Assembly: GCF_905475395.1 (NCBI RefSeq)
Contig: NC_058337.1
Span: 68,964,368 to 69,028,367, forward strand
DNA: 64,000 bases
Reading direction: 5' to 3'
Source of the DNA: Chrysoperla carnea
Lineage: Eukaryota > Arthropoda > Insecta > Neuroptera > Chrysopidae
The position numbers were made by a program, and so were the translations under genes. A model generated the notes under the pieces. That model saw only the letters and a program-made list of their open reading frames with translations. It had not been told where the DNA came from and made no database searches. This document shows positions 1 through 10,459 of the stretch, one piece after another. The first letter of the stretch is position 1. Each line of letters starts with the position of its first letter.

Positions 1-353
1 TAATTGGCGCCCTCAAGGGTAAACAGTGATGTTCATGAAAAAACGTTTCAAACAACAGTTGTTTATTTTTTTTTGTAAGGAACATTTATTACATTTAAAC
101 TTTTTTCTATCTTTTACGGTTCATAAGATGGATCCTACAGACCCAAGATCCAGTTGACCTATGGTGCTCATTTACGAACCTCATTTTTTACGTCCTGAGC
201 ACGCTATTTCAGCTTGATATCTTTTTCTTTTTCGTGTTCACAGACAGACAACCGAAAATGGACTAATTAGGTGATTTTATGAACACCTATACCAAAATTT
301 TTTCGTAGCATCAATATTTTTAGGCGTTACAAACTTGGGACTAAACTTAGTAT
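1..353 (-). repeat. dispersed repeat family A, copy 1 (cut by window edge)
   Basis: Read on the minus strand this matches copy 3 at 4369 over most of its length. Shared landmarks are GTAACGCCTAAAAATATTGA, GGTATAGGTGTTCATAAAAT, CACCTAATTAGTCCATTTTC and ATCACTGTTTACCC. It is in opposite orientation to copy 3, so the two could pair across 4.4 kb. Confidence 0.85.
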
Positions 354-599
354 ATTAAATTTTCCTCTCTTTAATAATCCTGCAACAACCCTCCCCTTAA
401 ATTTTCATAATTGATTTAGACTTAGTCCTAACTTCATATAAAAAAAAATCAAGCTTTTTTATCCAAAGTTGCTCTGGCGCTCATACATCCATAATCCACA
501 AGACCTTTTAAATTGACTTTTTATTTTAAAGTTGGTTTATTCATAGGTTGGATGCCATGCTTGATGCAAATCTGTTTCTCCTTCAATAGTCGTATGGTG

Positions 600-690
600 T
601 ATTGGCGGAAGCGCAGGTAAATACATTAAACATATCTATTTGAAATAAAATTATTTAAAATCTGCGCTCCCACCATAATTAAATTATACC
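600..690 (+). repeat. short dispersed repeat, copy 1 of 2
   Basis: The run GGCGGAAGCGCAGGTAAATA with the following CATTAAACATATC and CCACCATAATTAAAT recurs in diverged form at 15853-15940 (GGTGGAAGCGCAAATAAAAG, then CATTGAATATATCC and CCACCATAATTGAT). Both copies carry short inverted ends of the GGTGG...CCACC type. The element class is unknown. Confidence 0.55.
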
Positions 691-1016
691 TACTGACTTT
701 TTATTCCATTTAATATGTTTTTTTATTTTATTTAATTATTAGATTTTACTGACAATTTTATACCAGCTCTATAATTATAAAGTTTACGATTTCATTTGTT
801 CTTCTATACACTTATAAAATGCAGAAAATTGTAAATAATTTAATAGATGGTAATTGGAGTTAATATGTGGGTCGAGACATTAAAATAGAATATCTTCTTA
901 CCGTATGAATGACCCAACTGACCTTTATGAAATGAAATTAAATAGTCATAAAGCCAATTAAGTACAATTAAATTTAATTGTTTTAAAATTTAATATAATA
1001 TGGTATATATACTTAC

Positions 1017-1138
1017 TTTGACTAGAGATTTTAATACAGAACTATCCATAAGACCCTTCAAGAATATGAGATCAGTTTCATTTGCTCCGGCTCGTCCATT
1101 TAATTCAGTTATATTATCTTTGACGTGGTTAAATGCAG
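1017..1138 (-). CDS. vari: vari-like coding exon 2 (L27 start)
   Basis: The minus strand shows a TTTTCAG acceptor before position 1138 and an AAA|GTAAGT donor after 1017. The 122 bases take 2 bases to finish the exon-1 codon and then 40 whole codons. The segment FLKGLMDSSVLKSLVK is the L27 helix signature. It is only seen when read across the phase-1 junction from exon 1, which supports both exons. Confidence 0.78.
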
Positions 1139-4100
1139 CTGAAAACAAATAATATTTTTTTAACATTAATATTCCTTGAAAATTTTATTGTAAAACGTGT
1201 TTGTATGTTTGTTTTGTTGTTTATACGGTTTTGTTGGAGGTATTTAAAATATTTGTACCTAGTGTTTCATGTGGGATGTATTCGGAAAAAAAGTGAATCA
1301 AAAAATCGAAATTATTTAGCGAAGTTTCTATGACTTATCTATTTTTTATCTGCCATTTGAACGATTGGTAAAGGTAAGTTAGTTTTTCAATTTTTGTATT
1401 TCAACGATTTTTTTTTGCCTGTTGTTTATGTTAATAGAAAGTCTTTATCAACACAATAAACGGAAAAAATTATAGGAAGTTTGCAACTGTTGAACAGTGA
1501 ACTAGTTGAAAAATCATTTGATAAAATCCGAAAATTGCACTCTTTTTTCGATACTTGCAAATTTTCTTCTATTTTTTTCTGAGTAAGTATAATGTCAATG
1601 GCTTTTAATATAAACCGCAGGTAGAAAAAAGTTGTCGAAATACGAAAATCGAACCACAGAACCGGAAAACTGTTCATAAATTCAACAATCAAGCCACGAT
1701 TAAAATACCAATTTTTATTTTTTACTAAAATTAACTTTATCAATCGTCCAATTGGCAGTTAAAATAAATAATGTAAATTTCGCTTAATTATGGATACGTT
1801 TCTATTAGCTTTAAAGAAATTTTAATTATACATGAAAATACAGAAGTTATTAAATTTTTTTATGCTTTTATAGAAGCGAATAATTACATTCTAATATTAC
1901 TTGAGTTTTTCTCTTATTTTAACATTATATCTATTTAGTTAAAAAATTAAATGCAAAAAATTTAAATAATCTGAAGTAAAACAATTTTATATACTATATG
2001 TTTCTAAGCTAATTTGCGCATTCACGGGTAAACAGTGAAGCTTATGAAAAAGTGTTTCATACCAAAGTTATTTATTTTTTTATACGGAACATTTTTTCCT
2101 TTTAATTTTTCTCTAACAGTTTACAAGATGGGTCCTACGGACTCAAGACCTTGACCTAAACACGCTGATATCTCTATTCGTTTTTTGAGTTATCGTTTTT
2201 ACATGTCCTGGTATGCCAATGAGAGAAGTAAAGCTAGTAATTAAATTACATAATTACAAAATCCATTTTTTAATTTATTTTAAAGTAAAGTAGCTAGTAA
2301 AAATTAAATCTTATCTAAATTCTAAGTAATCACACGGTACATTTATTTAAAACAGGTGCCATGTTATGTACACAAATATGTGTCTCTTTATTTAACTCAA
2401 GTTGAAATTCGTAGAACAGACAGAGTCATATAATTACTAAATGAAAAAGTTTGTATATATAATTTTTATATTAACACTTGTTTAATATTAAAGTTAAAGT
2501 TTATTTATTACTAAACTTTCTCTTAAGAATTTTGTAAAGAAATCTCTGCAAAATTGAGATGAACATTTAGATATCAATTTTTAGATATTTGTTAGATTAA
2601 AAGTACTTTAGGTACTCTTGAAAAAGTGTATGAGTTTTTAGAATATTTTTTTTATGAAACAGAGATTTCTCATCAAATAACAAAAGTTTTACAATTTATC
2701 AATTAACTTAAAATTGACAAATATTAAAATAGAATAATATTTAGAAATTTGCTATATGTACGACCGTTGAAGTTGGAAATACAGTTATAATATTAATTTA
2801 AAAAAAAAAATTAAGGTATTTAGAAGAAATAACACACAAATGCATGCAATCATTTTAAATGTATTTTATGGAAAAATGAGTGCCACTTGCTTTAATTTTC
2901 TGTATAAGAAAATATTTGTCATGCTTTTAGCTATATGAATATTAGTTTTCCAAATTTTTCTTAAGAAAATTAGCTTTTTAACTGCTCAATACGAACTTTG
3001 ACAGCCTAAATATCTAAATTTAACACCGTAAGGGGTATGAAATAATTTACCTGCTTATAAAGTTATATTAATGAGTTAAATATCTAAAAGTACGTTTTCT
3101 TAAAGCAAACATTACTATTTTAACAAAAATTTCAGGTCTAACCAAGAGTTTCGTTAATTTTTGACTCAGTAACTATTCATAAGTGTTTCATAAATTTCTT
3201 TTACTTTTATATATTTGTGTTTTTACATTATTTTTGGTGGAAGTAATGGGAAATCAAGGAACCAAGTTCAGATATAGTACCTACTAAGTGCCTATTATGG
3301 CTCATCAATCCATTTACCACCGCCGCATTTTTATGTGGAAACATAATGTTTTTTTGCAATTTTTAAGGATTTTCTGGATCTAACTCGTTTTTTTAAATCA
3401 TATTCATGCATCGGATACCCATTTTAAACAATCCAGCTGAAAATTTGTTTAGATAAGGGCTTTTTAAACTTGACTTACAAAGACAAAATCAACTCAAATT
3501 CTTAACATAAGAGATTGAGGAAAAGTTTAAGTTCGAAAATTATTCTTTATAAAATAACAAACAACTTTTGTTGGAAACATTTTTTCGTCAACCTTATAGT
3601 TTTGGCAGAAATCGAATGCAAACAGTTATCCAATCTTGTTTTTACATTCGATTTCTACGGAATGTATTCAACGTACAAAAAATTTTTCCAAAAAAGCTGT
3701 TGATTTTGATTAAATTGATTTTTACTCTCGATTTTTGCTGAATGTATTAAGCTTGCGAAAAAATGTTTCGAACAAAAGCTTTTTGTAATTCTTATAAATC
3801 CAGGTCAAATTAACAGTTTCTGTGGAATATCCCCCTCCAGACAGAATAACTTTTACTTGATATTTTCCCCAGAAAATCTTAAAGAAATTTTGAGCTGGAC
3901 TATTTAAAATCGACACCCTGTTTATGTATTTTTGTTGGGAGTTTTTCAAATTGTGTAAATTTCACTTGTATACATTGACGTTTTGAAGAACATTCTGGAT
4001 ACTTTCTACGTCTATAAACTAATAATATCCACATGTCTTATACGATTTAAGTAGTTATTTTAAGAGTAGGTAAATCAAAGGTTTAAATTGTACTTATATT

Positions 4101-7100
4101 ACATCAACAATTTTATAATAAGTGATTATGCATCTCTCACACTCAAAATTACTTATTAAAGATTTATAAATACGTTACATTAGTGATGCACTAAATAAGA
4201 ATAATTCTTTCGATTCTCTCAATTAACAATTTACTAAATTCTTATTTGTATAGGTCTGATCTATTTTGATGAACTTCGAATCAAAATTATTTAAGGATTA
4301 GGTTAATAATATAAATGTGGAATCGCTAGGAAAGTAATAAAAGCTTTAAATTTTTATATTAATTATTATACCATGTATATGAAATGTATCAAGGTATACC
4401 AAGTTTAGTCCCAAGTTTGTAACGCTTAAAAATATTGATACTATGAACAAAATTTTGGTATAGGTGTTCGTAAAATCACCTAATTAGTCCATTTCCGGTT
4501 GTCTGTCTGTCTGTCTGTCGCCTGTCTGTCCGTCTGTCAAAACGATTACTCAAATACGAAAAGAGATATCAAGCTGAAATTTTTATAGCGTGCTTAGGAC
4601 GAAAAAAGTGAGGTCGAGTTCGTAAATGAGCAACATAGGTCAATTGGGTCTTGGATTCGTAGGATCCATCTTTTAAAACCGTTAGAGATAGAACAATGGT
4701 TTAAATATAAAAGTTATTTCCTATAAAAAAAATAAACAACTTTTGTTTGAAAAATTTTTTCGTAAACATCACTGTTTAACCGTTAGAGCGCAAATTGTAT
4801 ACTATATATTTTATGGGAATACCAGTTATATATGTGTGACATGTATGTATGTGTATTGTGATAGAGTAATCAACACTGTCTATACATGGTATTTCAATAA
4901 TTAACTCAGTCAATTGTTTGTTTTCACTTGTTATTAAAGTAAATTATGCATGCATATAAATTTTACCCCTAAAAGTAGTCATATGAATAAATCTAAAAAA
5001 ATAGGTACTATACACATACTGAAATCATATCATCAGAATTGAATAGTATTTTTATTGTTGCCTCTTCGTCTATTTGTCTGGCTTTCCGTTATCAAGAACC
5101 ACTAATCTGATTTATTTAGTTATTGGTTATTTTAAAAAAAGAACGGCGAACAGTGCCGATAAAAAGAGGTCATTCAAGTATTACGTAAACAAACTTTTTA
5201 ATGATATTAGCCCTAACGCCTGTATAAGCAAAAATAAGAAAATTATAAAATCCTCCAAATCATAAGATGTTTACCAAACTTTTACTAAATATCAAAATTA
5301 ACAGTTTCCCGAGAATTAACTTTAAACCACTTATTGGAAAACTCATTAATTTATTTTTATTAAAAACTATGAAAAACATTTGGTAATTCGAAAATACACC
5401 ATAATAAAAAACGATTACCAGTATAAACTATTATTAATAAAATTTTTATAATTTTTTCATCAAACGTAAGATTTCCCCCCAATTTCTAAATAAGCAAAAG
5501 TAAAAAAAAATTGACCCCGTCCCCACTGAGCCAGCTTACGTACTACTTTAATGACCTCTAATGAATAAATTCTCCTTTAATATCTAATGCTTGTTTTGAA
5601 CCAATTTGTACAGGAAAAGTGCAAAAGAACTAAATTTATGTACACCGTTTACGAGTTTAATTAAGTAGTTTGTACGGTTTTTCTGTATAGCTAAGTTCAG
5701 AAACTCTTCCTTTTTATGAAATTTTGATACTTGTTAATAAAAACAGTTGATTATCAATGATATATTACCAGTTGACTACCATACCCCAAATTGTAAGAAG
5801 GACCCGCTGAAACAAACCGCTCAAGTTATGAAATAAACCGTCCAACTTGATTAGTTACGCGTTAAGAACAATTAAGGCGTCTGTCTAGCCAAGGGGTGGA
5901 TTTTTAAGTTACAAATATTTTGTCAACTTTTCAAGTTATAGTTAAAAAAATCCAAATTTGATATATCTGGCCACTGGAAACAGGTAAAAGTTCCTGCTAA
6001 AACCGTTTTTAACTTGTTGTCTGAAATGCAAAAAGTGAGAAAAAATAAAATCCACTAGATAGACAAAAATATGGTCAATTTCTAGTGGAGTAAGTAAACC
6101 TCCAACCTCGTGCGTTTGCAAATTAGTTGCACAAGTCAGTTGCTGCAAATTGCATGAGCGTGTAAACTAAGCATTATAGTGATAATAAATTATCCAATTC
6201 CAGAATCTGATTGATTCAGCTTTCAATCTTGTGCTACTTAGGTACTACTCACTACTTTTGCTATTTTAAAAATACAATATTTTTAAAGCTCTCATGAATT
6301 TTAACGACTGGTAATTTTGATTTATGTTGATAGAAATTTGGCTGTCAATCATAAAATTATTTTATGTAAAAAAATTAAAAACACACTTTAAATTTTAATG
6401 TATACTTGCAAACATAGAAATTGTACCACTAAAATATATTCTAAAGTTCTTAAGAACAATATTAGTTTTTAAATTAATATAATATTTTCAATGTTTTTAC
6501 TTTGTTTCTTTGGTGTAAATGATGTTCTTTATCAAATTACATGGTCAACGCCTCATTTTCAAGCTCATCGTGCTACTTACTGACAAAAAATACTCACGTT
6601 CTAAAAATGCCCCGCTTAGGAAAAAACTGGCTAGAGAAATAATATTAAGCTTTACTATGTTCATTTTGTAATTTGTATTGCATAAAACTAGAAATGGAGC
6701 AATCGCCTTTACTCGTTTGAAAACTTAGGATGCGAGGTTGCGGGTTCGAATCCAGACAGCGGTAGCCTCATCAATTAAAATTAATGTCGCTTGGATAAGA
6801 ATGAAGTAACCGACTTCACCCACATAATAAGTTTCATTGTATGTATTCGGATGTAGTTTAAATAAATATACATGAAAAATAATGATCTGGAAATAATGAT
6901 GTTATGGACGTGCAAGTGTCTAAGAAACAGAGGTTAAATTCCAGTATTATTATTATTTATATCATACATGTAATAATATTGCCTATAAAACAGAAGATAA
7001 TAAATTTTTGTATAAATTATTTCTGTAGCCTGTTTTTAGCCACGGGTACCGCACTAAATAAGTCCGCATGAGTCGAGCTAGTTTGATTATTATTTTATTA

Positions 7101-9872
7101 AATTCCAGAATAAATGAAAAATTTTACCAAAATTCAATTTTGCAGTGAAAATTTTGGGGCAAGAATACATACTAAATGACCCATCTTCTTTTAAATAAAA
7201 GTTACATTGAAAAATCATCACCTTCCAAATTGTTTATAATTAATACTTATTTTTAAAGTTTGAATTATTACTTAGCAGTACATAATTTAATTAAGTTCTG
7301 TAATATTTCGAAATTTTTGATAATTTAACAATGAAATTTTTTTGAGCACAAGTATATTTTAATATATTTTATAAGCGTAATTATTTCTTTAGATCATCGT
7401 AAATTTTTCAACTTTGATTTAATATTGTATATAAAAATAATCTCAATGCAGAATATTGAATTTTTTTCTGATACATTTCAAATTTATTATATAGAATATT
7501 ATAAAATATGTTTATAACTTTTTTTATGTAGGTAATATCGAATTCAATGTAATATAGGTTACTTTATTAGTTAATATAAACAGTAATTGATTTACGGCTG
7601 ATATATATTATTTGATATACAGAATGTCCCGCTAATCATCTTGAAACTAACAAATTTCAAGTAAAATTTCATGTGAACTAGTCTTATGACCAATAGATAA
7701 TTATAATTATGGCAGATATATATTATTTGATATACAGAGTGTCCCGCTAATCAGCTTGAAATTAAAAAATTTGAAGCGAAATTTCATGTGACCTATTCTT
7801 ATGGCCAAAAGATAATTACAAGAAAAAAATATGAACCATTTTCAGTTTTACCAAACTTAAATAGCGTTAAATACATTCTTATACATGAAAAGTTTTATTT
7901 TCCAGTGTCATACCTAAGCTGTTCCATAACATCTTGCAAAAAATGTTAACGTATTTCATTCAGGCACGTAAAATTTTACAAATGCTATTTGAAATTTGTT
8001 TGCCTCCATTCAAACGCAAACTATTCAGGGGAACGTGCAGTTTTAGGAGTAATCGTTGGTGATTATGGAGCATCCACCGAGGTTTTTTTTTTTTTAGATA
8101 TCTTCACGATAAAATAAGAGCTAGCTGAAAGGTCGATGGTTTTGGATACATTCATAGCATAGGAGCTTTATATATGCGCCGATTCGTTCTATGTTATATC
8201 TCTCCGTAACTAATAAGTCTAAATCGGGGTTCGGATTTCTTCAATTTTTTATCATGCACTCACAGAACTTCGTTTCTGTGCCACTAAAAGTTTATAAAAA
8301 ATTTATTTACAGCTGTATTTGTTATGTATCTTACTCAACTTATTAAGCACTTTTTTTAAATCACATAAATTTATTGTATTTCCCTGCACCTCCACCAAAT
8401 TTATTTAGAATAGAGCATATAAATTAAATGGTAGCGCAGTAAATTTTCCTTAACTTATCCTACACGCGTCGTCGCCCTATTGGCTCAGTTGGTTAAGGCG
8501 TAACCAACTCCGTGAGCGGTATGCTTATGGTAGCGGGTTCGATTCCCGCCGTCGCAACAAAATTAATTTAATTAATAGTTGTGATGGACTGGTGTAGTGC
8601 ATGGTATATGCATGAAGGATGTGCACTCAGCCTCTCAAATTGAGGAGCTGATAAATAAAATTATCAGCGGAAAGGTGGTAAAACACATATATGATATCAC
8701 AATGGACTATATAACCTAAGTGTGTCCTTCGTGGACAGCCAATATAACCAAACCTAACCTTATCCTACACGTCTCAAATTATTCTCTAAAAGTAATAAAA
8801 TACGTTTCTAAGTTCGATTGTAAAAGAAAAAAAAAAAAAAAAAAAAAAAAAAAACTATCAATACTTTGGAATTTTTTTTTAATAAATTTTTCAACAACTT
8901 TACATGAATCAAAATTTTAGATATTTTAAAAAAGAACCATTCTTTATTAAACACCTTGTATGTGAGGAAAAATTCAAAGTATTATTTAAGAAAAACATTT
9001 TTTTTAAGTAAAAACATTTCTTGCAATATGAGAATAATTTTCAGGAATTGATAACAATGAAAATAAACAATATTTAAACATATTTTCACCATTACTAGAT
9101 TGCTAATATCTGATTATAATAAATAATTATTAATTAAGGATATGTTTAAAATAATTTTGGTGTATATAATTTGTTTTCCATTTTCGTATAATAATTAAAA
9201 TATGAATATTAATTATATCTGATATTAAAATTGGTTATAAGTTTTGTATACTTATACCTATATACAAAATTCGTTAGAATATTACACAATGCTGTTTTTG
9301 GCAAAACCGGTTTGTTTAAATTGGCAAGAATTTGAAAATAAAAATTAATAACATCGTTGAATTATTTTATTATAATTTTAAATGGAATTTCTTTCTGTTA
9401 ATATTTTTTTTTCAAATTATCCTCCTCAAGGCTGTTAATTGCAACAACTACTTTCAAATTAATAATTATCCATTAGAATTCACAAGCAATTAGCACTCTT
9501 ACGACAAACGTTTATTTCTAAAACTTTCTTATCATCATGTACGTAAATTGAAAAATATTAGCAAAATTTTTTAATTTGGAAAAACAAATAAACCACCCAC
9601 ATTTAATATTCTTCACCCATTTAACCTTCAAATTTCAGCAAGAATTTATTCCTTTCAAACTTTATTTCTCAATGAAATTGGAAAATTGCATATGTATTAA
9701 AAATAAACTCATGCATCTAAGATTGTGTCCTAAATTCCAAAAATAATTTTATTATAAGAAAGAAAAAAAATTTACCATTGTCAATTTCAGCCGGTTTATT
9801 AGCGGTCATTTGATCCATGCTCGCAAGTAACATCCGCCTTTCTTGCCTTTCTTTTTTATTAAATAACACCAT
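1017..9872 (-). CDS. vari: MAGUK p55 / varicose-PALS2-like scaffold, 5' part
   Basis: Two coding exons of a membrane-associated guanylate kinase scaffold are visible, joined by an 8.6 kb intron. Exon 1 (9872 to 9776) gives 32 codons and ends in phase 1. Exon 2 (1138 to 1017) completes that codon and ends in phase 0. Together they give 73 residues, beginning MVLFNKKERQER. Residues 49-73 read as the start of an L27 domain, with DLIFLKGLMDSSVLKSLVK close to what I remember of PALS2/MPP6 and Drosophila Varicose. L27 domains pair with partner scaffolds; Varicose organises septate junctions under the plasma membrane. The second L27 half, PDZ, SH3 and guanylate-kinase domains should lie beyond the left edge. 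MPP2 and MPP6 merge in insects, so the family is firmer than the symbol. Confidence 0.72.
1345..1763. mobile_element. foldback MITE-like element
   Basis: The left end, 1345-1377, contains CTGCCATTTGAACGATTGGT. The right end, 1731-1763, is its inverted partner with a few mismatches (ATCAATCGTCCAATTGGCAG). Pairing continues weakly inward. The 419-bp size, terminal inverted repeats and lack of coding capacity fit a non-autonomous DNA element. The 105-codon open frame inside it is not a gene. Confidence 0.6.
2011..2200 (-). repeat. dispersed repeat family A, copy 2 (internally deleted)
   Basis: It shares with copy 1 the segment from GCGCATTCACGGGTAAACAG to the TCGTTTTTGAGTTATCG-like end. The part with the GGTATAGGTGTTC landmark is missing. 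Confidence 0.75.
4369..4942 (+). repeat. dispersed repeat family A, copy 3 (longest copy)
   Basis: The copy opens with TACCATGTATA at 4369 and has the inverted match TATACATGGTA at 4881. Conserved sequence then runs on to TTTGTTTTCACTTGTT at about 4942. A microsatellite core of GTCT/GTCC units sits at 4501-4538. No coding capacity is seen. The microsatellite core and AT-rich ends recall non-autonomous Helitron/INE-like repeats, but the class is not proven. Confidence 0.8.
6690..6880 (+). repeat. tRNA-like SINE relic
   Basis: A pol III B-box-like GGTTCGAATCC lies at about 6742-6752 in a GC-richer patch. It is followed by ACCGACTTCACCCACATAAT, reminiscent of insect SINE bodies. No clean A box or target duplication could be found, so this is probably an old, decayed copy. 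Confidence 0.4.
7596..7826 (+). repeat. two tandem units of about 115 bp
   Basis: Unit 1 starts near 7600 and unit 2 near 7715, each with GATATATATTATTTGATATA followed by CAGAATGTCCCGCTAATCA or CAGAGTGTCCCGCTAATCA. The units differ by scattered substitutions. The CAG(A/G)GTGTCCC motif also begins other AT-rich repeats in the window. Confidence 0.8.
8467..8758 (+). mobile_element. complete tRNA-derived SINE
   Basis: The head is tRNA-like, with a perfect A box TGGCTCAGTTGG (8481-8492) and B box GGTTCGATTCC (8536-8546). A body of about 200 bp follows and the tail ends in AACCAAACCTAACC. The element is flanked by a perfect 13-bp target duplication, CTTATCCTACACG, at 8454-8466 and 8759-8771. The boundaries are therefore firm. 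The intact duplication implies a fairly recent insertion. Confidence 0.88.
8827..8854 (+). repeat. A28 homopolymer
   Basis: A run of 28 A residues lies 55 bases beyond the SINE target duplication, outside the SINE. Confidence 0.9.
9776..9872 (-). CDS. vari: vari-like coding exon 1 (start codon)
   Basis: The start is the ATG at 9872-9870, with A at -3 and G at +4, a good initiation context. The donor is AATG|GTAAAT. The peptide begins MVLFNKKERQERRMLLASMD, charged and helical, then NKPAEIDN. There is no signal peptide, as expected for a cytoplasmic scaffold. Confidence 0.7.
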
Positions 9873-9885
9873 CCTTTATGAACAT
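9859..9885 (-). promoter_or_regulatory. upstream ORF overlapping the vari-like start
   Basis: An ATG at 9885-9883, 13 bases before the main ATG and out of frame, opens a nine-codon ORF including the stop. Its TAA is at 9861-9859, inside the main coding region. If it lies in the mature leader, ribosomes must scan past it to reach the main start. Confidence 0.4.
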
Positions 9886-10451
9886 TATAATACACAAAAA
9901 CAACAATAAAAAATAAAATAAGAAACAAATGAAAAAAATGAAATTTATTTCAAAAAGGTGATCACATTTTAAATAATTTCAAAAACAAACAACAACAACA
10001 AAAAAACAATTAAATGTCTGTTGTCTTTTACGCTCTATAAGATAAAAAAAAATTTTGTTGATGGGAAGATCCTCTCGACTTGTTAAATGCTGATGTTATT
10101 CTTTGGTGTTCGTGTATATGCTTTTGACGCGACAACGAATATCTCTGTTGATTCCATGGTTACGGTCACATCACACTCGACTCGAATAAAAAATACTTCG
10201 CGAGTATTATTACGTAGTTGTGATGTTGTAGTTGTTTTATGTTTGTTGAATTCAACGAAATACAACGAATGTTTTAGTGCATCTTATACCACCGCCCCAG
10301 TACCGTGTATGTTTTATTTTATATAGAATGCTCGCGTAGCATTAACGTCTTTAATACTACCAACTACCAGCGTCAACCGTGTGTTTATTGAACTACTCTT
10401 TTATAACAACTACATATCCACATACTCTATCGTCGTCCATTTGTTTGATTA

Positions 10452-10459
10452 TGACGTCA
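10452..10459. promoter_or_regulatory. CRE-type palindrome TGACGTCA
   Basis: The 8-bp palindrome bound by CREB/ATF bZIP proteins lies about 580 bases upstream of the vari-like start codon, in a CG-containing stretch. Its position suits a promoter, but nothing shows that it is used. Confidence 0.35.

Larger units (their letters stand above)
1139..9775 (-). other. large first intron of the vari-like gene
   Basis: This 8.6 kb stretch has no further exon that I can support. It holds dispersed-repeat copies (2011-2200, 4369-4942), a foldback (1345-1763), a tandem duplication (7596-7826), a tRNA-like SINE relic (about 6690-6880), a complete SINE (8467-8758) and an A28 tract. The remainder is AT-rich sequence in which I see nothing specific. 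Confidence 0.6.

Noticed and set aside
1426..1743. 105-codon minus-strand open frame
   Set aside because: It is contained in the foldback element 1345-1763 and reads as repeat sequence.
4501..4538. GTCT repeats as a CRISPR-like array
   Set aside because: It is a simple microsatellite inside a transposon-like repeat in a eukaryotic genome, with no spacers.
8745..8760. AACCTAACC as a telomere-type repeat
   Set aside because: It is a single short run and forms the tail of the SINE; there is no array.
10083..10326. Overlapping open frames of 60 and 79 codons on both strands
   Set aside because: They lie in the probable leader/promoter of the vari-like gene; the text is low in complexity and neither has a fitting context.
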